Notes under the pieces: model-generated
What the model was told of the DNA's origin: nothing
Databases searched by the model: none
Seen by the model: the letters and a program-made list of their open reading frames with translations, nothing else
Made by a program: the position numbers and the translations under genes
Shown here: piece by piece, positions 58,240 to 64,000 of the stretch
How positions within the stretch are numbered: the first letter of the stretch is position 1
Layout: each line of letters starts with the position of its first letter
Source: Ctena decussata
Lineage: Eukaryota; Mollusca; Bivalvia; Lucinida; Lucinidae
Length of the DNA: 64,000 nucleotides
NCBI GenBank assembly: GCA_963989385.1
Contig: OZ022503.1
Span: forward strand, 51,148,858-51,212,857
Direction of reading: 5' to 3'

Positions 58240-59339
58240 AGACCCTATTGATGATTTGTGCAGGCTTGGTGGACATGTGTGATAATGCAGGCAAAATAAA
58301 CTGATGCTTCATCATTTGAAATAATAATAATAATAATAATGATAATAATGACCACCGGATGGGCATGCCTAGAGGGGAATGCCAATGGCGCAGTCTTGTG
58401 AGGGCGTGTATACGCCTCAACATGGATATTCGCATGACAATGTACCAACAATGCCTGGATTCTGTTGCGAGTTTGACGAGTCTCTTATCTGTTTCTGCTC
58501 TGAATGAAGTCACGTGGAATTTCTCTGGCCCGACTGGATTGAACCCAAAACGTTCCGACTTGTAGTTGGGTGTTCTAACCCTGCCAACCTGTCAACTGAT
58601 CAATAAATAAGTAGGTTATAGATACTCTACTCAGATACATTCTTTGGTAGTTAGGCCTACCTGTAAGGGTACATGCAGTTTAGCATATCTGTCTAATTTA
58701 CAAGGCCTGAAAGTTTTAATTTTAACTTGTCACCCAGATATCCGTATGGCATAGGCGAACAGCAATGCTAAGACCAGCCTGCGCATCCGCACAGTCTGAT
58801 CAGAGATTTTACTGTTCTCATATATATATAGAGGATCTTACATGAGTGGTCATTTCATATGAAATTTATGAAACGAGCCTTTGGCGAGTTTAATAAATTT
58901 GATAGGAAATGATAACAAGTGTGGGATTCTGTTTATCATATGACCCTTTAAAATGGTATTTTAACGCATTCAAACTAGACATTATTTCAACATGAATAGC
59001 ATTGTTGACATGGACAGTGTCAATGACGTTACGTGTACGCGCCAAAGTGTTATTACACGTGTTATGTGGTCATACGATTTTTGACATGACGTTATCCACT
59101 GAATAACAGCGACGTCATATGATAAATAGTATTTATGAACCTAGAGGAATTTACGGCTCTAGCTAGAGTGCACCAGTTTAAAAACTGATTGACTGGTACC
59201 TGTCTTAGCTGTTCATTGTTACGTTATTTAGACTTCTTTGGGTGACTGTTGTTCAGTATGGTCCTGAGAAAATCTGGTGCCTTACAAATATGAAATGCAC
59301 ATACGAACGCTAGCTGGCGCACAAACATGTTTCTTTCTT

Positions 59340-59372
<33 letters not shown>

Positions 59373-59924
59373 TCAAATGTACGTAGATTAATCAGGGTTC
59401 GAGGTTATGAAACTTGAGTATAATCTCAAACTCAAAATAAAGCACACTGATTGGCTGCTTCCGAGCACATGCACATAGACAAAGAGAGCAGGAGCTCACG
59501 TATACCTTCGTAGCAAAGGGTGTTACTCTGAAGATGCCCCAGAGTGACACCCTTTACTAATTACCTTCGACCGGCACCACCGCCTAATGAAATCACTACC
59601 TTGCGAAACCAATCTCAATATATAGTATGAATCTAGAAGAAAACCTGGTCTAAAATAAAAAAAAGATTCCCTTCAAAGAACACAAACTTAACCCAAAACT
59701 GCTTATTTATCCCTGTGACTTTGACCTTGGTCAGCAGCAGCATCCAGAAGATGTTAGCTAATCTGCATGAAGCTAAAAAAAACTAATCACATATCGAGCA
59801 TGTCTAATTTAAGGAAAATTTCATATGTACAATTCAGTGTTTGGCCTTGGAAATGAGCTCAGGGCCGACACCTAGTAAACTATTTCGATTATCCTAATGA
59901 TATATCCATACAAGTTTGGTGAGG
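58240..59924. other. Non-coding; includes AAT tract and 31-T run
   Basis: ATAATAATAATAATAATAAT at about 58321 and a run of 31 T at 59341-59371, possibly the reverse-strand poly(A) tail of a retrocopy, although no body was recognised. CAGCCTGCGCATCCGC ACAGTCTGATCAGAG near 58776 resembles half of the MITE at 50282. No gene seen. Confidence 0.4.
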
Positions 59925-60876
59925 TGTTATGCAGTAAATTTGGAGCAATAAATGAATAAATAAATAAATCTAAAAAAATAAAATCGCACACAAAATGACA
60001 AATAGGCAAACAAAAGGTTAAGTATTTCGGAAACACAGAAGGTATTGAGTTAAGAATCACCAAAGGCAAATTAACATAATCAATAAGGTTTTTATCTTCC
60101 TATTAGTCACAAGTTTTGACAATTATTTACTTTAACGCCGAGTATGCACAATCATCCTGTCTAGCGGGGGTATTTGGCGAGTTTTATGAGCTTAGTTACA
60201 TAAGTAATAATCATTTCAATCGTTTGGCAGTTGTTTGATGTAGATTAAGACCCTAAAGAATCTTCTCACCTGGTTGTCCTAGTGGAAAAAAACGATTATG
60301 GTAAATAGGTTAATGAAATAAACGTAAGAAATAGTGATTTGTTGTTTCCACAATATGTTATTCTGAAAAATGCATAATTTTCATTAAATAACCGAAAAGT
60401 TGACAAACAAGTAAATAAGTATTTATTATAAAAAAATTCCCGCCAAATGTATTGCGCCCTCGCCGCCACCAAGTGCAAATATAATAAGTTAGTAACACAA
60501 CTTTTGATTGGTTAGTTCTTGTGCTTATACAACTGATGATTTGATTGGTTAATAACGAAGGGACAAATTAGAGACAGAGGGAATAGGAATGAGTTTGGTT
60601 TTGGGATGGAAAAACGAGTGGTACGCCATCGAAGAATAATTTGGACTTCCAAAAGTGAAATTATTAACATTGTTATCATTAGAACTCTGGATTGCCAGTT
60701 GAATGATTAGAAACAGAACTGTTAAAATTATTGATTTGTACTGTTATTGTATTTTCACAAATAGTTATATTGTTGTTTAATTTGTGGATCTCCATAAAGG
60801 ACTGAAAATTGTATTTGTTGTTGTATTACTTCTGCGAAAATTCGAACTTAGATTCTGCGCAAATTGCGGCAGAACA
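59925..60876 (+). repeat. 5' LTR
   Basis: TG...CA boundaries. A TATA-like TTATAAAAAAA at about 60425 followed by a GC-richer stretch (CGCCCTCGCCGCCACC) is a candidate U3/R promoter. Two AATAAAT repeats lie near the start (59946-59968). Confidence 0.88.
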
Positions 60877-60878
60877 CA

Positions 60879-60896
60879 TGGTGTCAGAATCTCGGG
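60879..60896 (+). promoter_or_regulatory. Primer binding site, tRNA-Leu-like
   Basis: TGGTGTCAGAATCTCGGG starts two bases after the LTR. Its complement ends ...TCTGACACCA, the 3' end typical of tRNA-Leu. The first 11-12 bases fit well; the remainder depends on the isoacceptor. Confidence 0.7.
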
Positions 60897-61018
60897 TAAC
60901 GAATCATATGGTATCTCACTAAACGCTAAGCGAGTACTCTACTACGTCGAACTAATTTCCCAAAGTGAACTTAATCAGAGTGTGCAAATAACTACGACCG
61001 AACTAGTGACTTCTTAAA

Positions 61019-61846
61019 ATGATGGAATTTGGATTAAATAATCATAGGAATAATGCCTTTGGGCAGTGCATGAGATGTGGAAGAACACACATATTCGGAC
61101 ACTGTCGTGCATTTAATGCAACGTGCAATAAATGTAAGAGGATGGGACATTTTGCACGTGTATGCAGATCAAGTAGCACTAAGCTTCTAAAATCAGTTAG
61201 AACAAAACAGAGGGACATGCAGAGGATGTCGGAATTTATTCGCAGGAAGACTGCGGAGTGTAACTTCCCCTTTCATAATGAGGACACGAGTTATCTACTG
61301 AATTACGAATTTAATTCTTCAAATTATGTACAACAGCAAAGTGCGATATCCACCTTGCAGAATCAAAACAAAGCGTTGGCAAAGAACATTGACTGTCTCA
61401 AGGAAGCAGTAAGAATCAGCAAAAGTGAATTAAAGGACACAGAATGCATGCTAACTGAAAGAAATGGGTACATATCGAAGCTAGAACAACAAATTGAGTA
61501 TTTAAGTGTCAATCTTACTGCTTGCAAACAGCAGAATAACAGTCTGGAAAGTACGATTGCTGAATTGCGAGCGCAAAACGAAGCGTTGGAACATCAGATG
61601 ATGGAAAATTTAGAATTCCGAAGGACGGCACCTCAAATAAGACATAAACAAGAACTTAACCACCAGTCCTTATCGGAAAATGGAAACCATACGGGACAGG
61701 GCGAAGACGACCAATTGATAAAGAAAATTGAAAAGCTTACAAAAAATGCTCAGTTACTTTCGGAAGTGTATGACCAAAGTGTAAGACCAAAACAAAACAG
61801 ATATCAAGGTGGTAGACATAACTGGAAATCAAAAACCAGATTCTAA
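61019..61846 (+). CDS. Gag-derived protein: two CCHC zinc knuckles plus coiled coil, 275 residues
   Basis: Starts ATGATGGAATTT and is open to TAA at 61844-61846. Residues 17-29 form C-x2-C-x3-H-x4-C and residues 36-49 the canonical C-x2-C-x4-H-x4-C (C36, C39, H44, C49), the nucleocapsid RNA-binding fold of retroelement Gag. A basic linker (K-x-V-R-T-K-Q-R-D near 58-66) follows. Residues about 108-200 are rich in Leu, Ile, Gln, Glu and Asn with heptad-like spacing and few prolines, a likely coiled coil. The last 35 residues are basic (R-Y-Q-G-G-R-H-N-W-K-S-K-T-R). The order is odd: in normal Gag the knuckles are C-terminal after matrix and capsid, whereas here they begin the protein and no capsid is seen. 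Likely roles are RNA binding and self-assembly (inference). Confidence 0.8.
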   Translation: MMEFGLNNHRNNAFGQCMRCGRTHIFGHCRAFNATCNKCKRMGHFARVCRSSSTKLLKSVRTKQRDMQRMSEFIRRKTAECNFPFHNEDTSYLLNYEFNSSNYVQQQSAISTLQNQNKALAKNIDCLKEAVRISKSELKDTECMLTERNGYISKLEQQIEYLSVNLTACKQQNNSLESTIAELRAQNEALEHQMMENLEFRRTAPQIRHKQELNHQSLSENGNHTGQGEDDQLIKKIEKLTKNAQLLSEVYDQSVRPKQNRYQGGRHNWKSKTRF

Positions 61847-62616
61847 TATCCACCAGATTAATATAATAGTGCTTTCTTTCCGGTGTTCAGGGATGTCATA
61901 ATACGCAAAGAGACCATGTTTCTTAGTGTTATAATAGCGTCTATATCTGTTTTGCATATATTTGGTTTATGTACTTTAGAAATAATATGTATTTGGTCTA
62001 TGTACTTCAGAAATTAATCTTTTTATATAGCTTGGAAGTTTAGAATTGTACTCATTGATATTACATTTCGACGAATGAAATAAATTACGGGACGGGTTGA
62101 TATTTTATAGAAAAAACAACAACAAACAACAAAAAATAAAAAGATAAATAAGACGAATAAATAAGAACTGTAGGCTAATAAAGTATATAAAAATGTTGAA
62201 TGTACTTGAGAAACAGTGTCAGTGGTTTTACATGATTTATCATGCAAAAAGGGTCTAGATCTATTACATTGAAAATTTTTGAGAGCACAACGATGGCATA
62301 TTCTAACATATAAATATGTTGTTTGAGGGCTTAAATTGACCTATCTAAGCGTAACAATTATTTGATTTCGTCAGTTGAATGTGTATCGCATAGTTAAGAC
62401 CATATTATTAATTTTGTCAAAGATTGTCAGAATTGTGAAGTATGTCCTCAACTATTTATGGCATAAACAAACTAAAAGTGATAATATCCTGGTTGTTGCA
62501 CGGAATTTTAATAAAAATGATAATCGATAATTCTGCTTGTAACATACACCACATAACAACTGTAACATATTTTGCCAAGATGTAAGTTTCAACTTTATAG
62601 GAATAAAGTGATTTTT
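61847..62616 (+). other. Internal non-coding region of the LTR element
   Basis: 770 bases between the stop codon and the polypurine tract with no open frame of note. This is where pol would normally lie; no RT, RNase H or integrase motif is seen on either strand. Confidence 0.6.
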
Positions 62617-62630
62617 AGAGGGGAAGATGG
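62617..62630 (+). promoter_or_regulatory. Polypurine tract
   Basis: AGAGGGGAAGATGG directly abuts the 3' LTR, as required for plus-strand priming; one T interrupts it. Confidence 0.8.
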
Positions 62631-63582
62631 TGTTATGCAGTAAATTTGGAGCAATAAATGAATAAATAAATAAATCTAAAAAAATAAAATCGCACACAAA
62701 ATGACAAATAGGCAAACAAAAGGTTAAGTATTTCGGAAACACAGAAGGTATTGAGTTAAGAATCACCAAAGGCAAATTAACATAATCAATAAGGTTTTTA
62801 TCTTCCTATTAGTCACAAGTTTTGACAATTATTTACTTTAACGCCGAGTATGCACAATCATCCTGTCTAGCGGGGGTATTTGGCGAGTTTTATGAGCTTA
62901 GTTACATAAGTAATAATCATTTCAATCGTTTGGCAGTTGTTTGATGTAGATTAAGACCCTAAAGAATCTTCTCACCTGGTTGTCCTAGTGGAAAAAAACG
63001 ATTATGGTAAATAGGTTAATGAAATAAACGTAAGAAATAGTGATTTGTTGTTTCCACAATATGTTATTCTGAAAAATGCATAATTTTCATTAAATAACCG
63101 AAAAGTTGACAAACAAGTAAATAAGTATTTATTATAAAAAAATTCCCGCCAAATGTATTGCGCCCTCGCCGCCACCAAGTGCAAATATAATAAGTTAGTA
63201 ACACAACTTTTGATTGGTTAGTTCTTGTGCTTATACAACTGATGATTTGATTGGTTAATAACGAAGGGACAAATTAGAGACAGAGGGAATAGGAATGAGT
63301 TTGGTTTTGGGATGGAAAAACGAGTGGTACGCCATCGAAGAATAATTTGGACTTCCAAAAGTGAAATTATTAACATTGTTATCATTAGAACTCTGGATTG
63401 CCAGTTGAATGATTAGAAACAGAACTGTTAAAATTATTGATTTGTACTGTTATTGTATTTTCACAAATAGTTATATTGTTGTTTAATTTGTGGATCTCCA
63501 TAAAGGACTGAAAATTGTATTTGTTGTTGTATTACTTCTGCGAAAATTCGAACTTAGATTCTGCGCAAATTGCGGCAGAACA
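62631..63582 (+). repeat. 3' LTR
   Basis: Same length and apparently the same sequence as the 5' LTR. Confidence 0.88.
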
Positions 63583-63933
63583 GAGGCTCGATCCAGTGGC
63601 TTATCGGATATCATTTTTGTGAACATTTAATTTACACATTCTAATTTCTCAAATGACCTTGAAACTAAAATATGGGTCACGAAAATCTTATGATCCCTTA
63701 AGTTTGTTCCACTGAATGATATATTTATACATTAATGTGATTGTACGCATCAGGTGAAAATGTATTACGAGCTCAAGAAATTGTCACGCCGACGGTCAAA
63801 TCGAAAAATCTAACATTCTAAATCTGCATCTGACCTTGAAACAACTGTTTTAAGAGGTACCATGAGTACACACAGTCACACCGACACTGACAGCAAAGAG
63901 ACCCTCACCGATATCAATATGCCCCTCCGCCCT

Positions 63934-63964
<31 letters not shown>

Positions 63965-64000
63965 GGGGGGTGGAGTGGAGTGGCTGCGATGGAAGAGAAA
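63583..64000. other. Right flank: older repeat sequence with (TG)n and G run
   Basis: Starts with the GAGG duplication. TGACCTTGAAAC words recur (63654, 63833), and ATCAATATGCCCC near 63911 resembles the 3' end of pearl-like elements, so the LTR element probably landed in such a repeat. (TG)n and a run of about 21 G lie at 63935-63970. Confidence 0.45.

Larger units (their letters stand above)
59925..63582 (+). mobile_element. Complete non-autonomous LTR retrotransposon, 3658 bp
   Basis: Two 952 bp direct repeats (59925-60876, 62631-63582) appear identical by eye and begin TGTT and end AACA. GAGG flanks both sides (59921-59924, 63583-63586), a 4 bp target duplication. A primer binding site follows the first LTR and a polypurine tract precedes the second. 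The internal region encodes only one protein (61019-61846); protease, reverse transcriptase, RNase H and integrase are missing. It must be mobilised by enzymes from a related element. A Ty3/gypsy-type parent is suggested by the tRNA-Leu-like primer site and the knuckle spacing (inference). Identical LTRs mean a very recent insertion. Confidence 0.88.

Noticed and set aside
59341..59371. Poly(T) as the tail of a processed pseudogene
   Set aside because: No gene-like or retroelement body could be recognised on its upstream (right) side.
60784..61017. 77-codon frame spanning the 5' LTR end and leader
   Set aside because: It starts within the LTR without ATG-context support and crosses the PBS; treated as a shadow of the element.

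Overview
This is a eukaryotic, AT-rich, gene-poor window made almost entirely of transposable elements and repeats, many nested in one another. The repeat repertoire suggests a marine invertebrate, most likely a bivalve mollusc (inference). The evidence is: pearl/Helentron-like elements with a 160-180 bp tandem core and an (ACGG)-type microsatellite, tRNA-derived SINEs, CR1/Jockey-like LINEs, a tRNA-Leu-primed LTR element, and numerous TIR-flanked MITEs.

Layout. 1-700 is a G/C-run TIR element whose second copy lies at 51.3-52.1 kb. 1.8-4.2 kb holds the one convincing host gene: the last four exons (+ strand) of a single-pass membrane protein with a repeated Ser/Thr/Pro-rich stalk. 7-10.2 kb holds two broken LINE pieces: on the minus strand an ORF1 remnant with a 2A-like motif and a PHD-type finger, and on the plus strand a reverse transcriptase interrupted by two MITEs. 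10.4-11.6 kb is a SINE and a tandem-unit repeat. 12.2-14.3 kb is a decayed LINE ORF2. 15.8-16.9 kb is a regular series of nine hairpins. 18.1-20.3 and 20.7-21.6 kb are tandem-core elements, the first carrying a foldback insertion. 22.1-23.9 kb is a minus-strand LINE split by nested insertions. 24.0-24.4 kb is a TTA-flanked MITE and 24.7-26.0 kb a 1.3 kb palindrome.

27.2-40.4 kb is the most striking object: a 13 kb palindrome. Its two arms are inverted arrays of a ~118 bp minisatellite, it has matching outer termini and a spacer-free centre, and it looks like a giant foldback element. A 0.9 kb mariner-type element sits in the right arm. 43.5-45.8 kb is two head-to-tail pearl-like elements, each with five 180 bp core units. 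47.1-48.1 kb is a second mariner-type non-autonomous element. 48-53.6 kb holds SINEs and short MITEs. 54.1-57.15 kb is a nearly intact LINE ORF2 broken by one nonsense codon and by a 539 bp TTAA-flanked MITE. 59.9-63.6 kb is a complete, apparently very young, pol-less LTR element (952 bp LTRs, PBS, PPT, 4 bp TSD). It encodes a 275-residue protein with two CCHC knuckles followed by a coiled coil.

There is no operon-like cooperation here. The story is one of layered insertion, and several insertions can be ordered in time because the interrupted reading frame or empty site can be read on both sides. All calls come from reading the sequence without database searches; family names below superfamily level are tentative.
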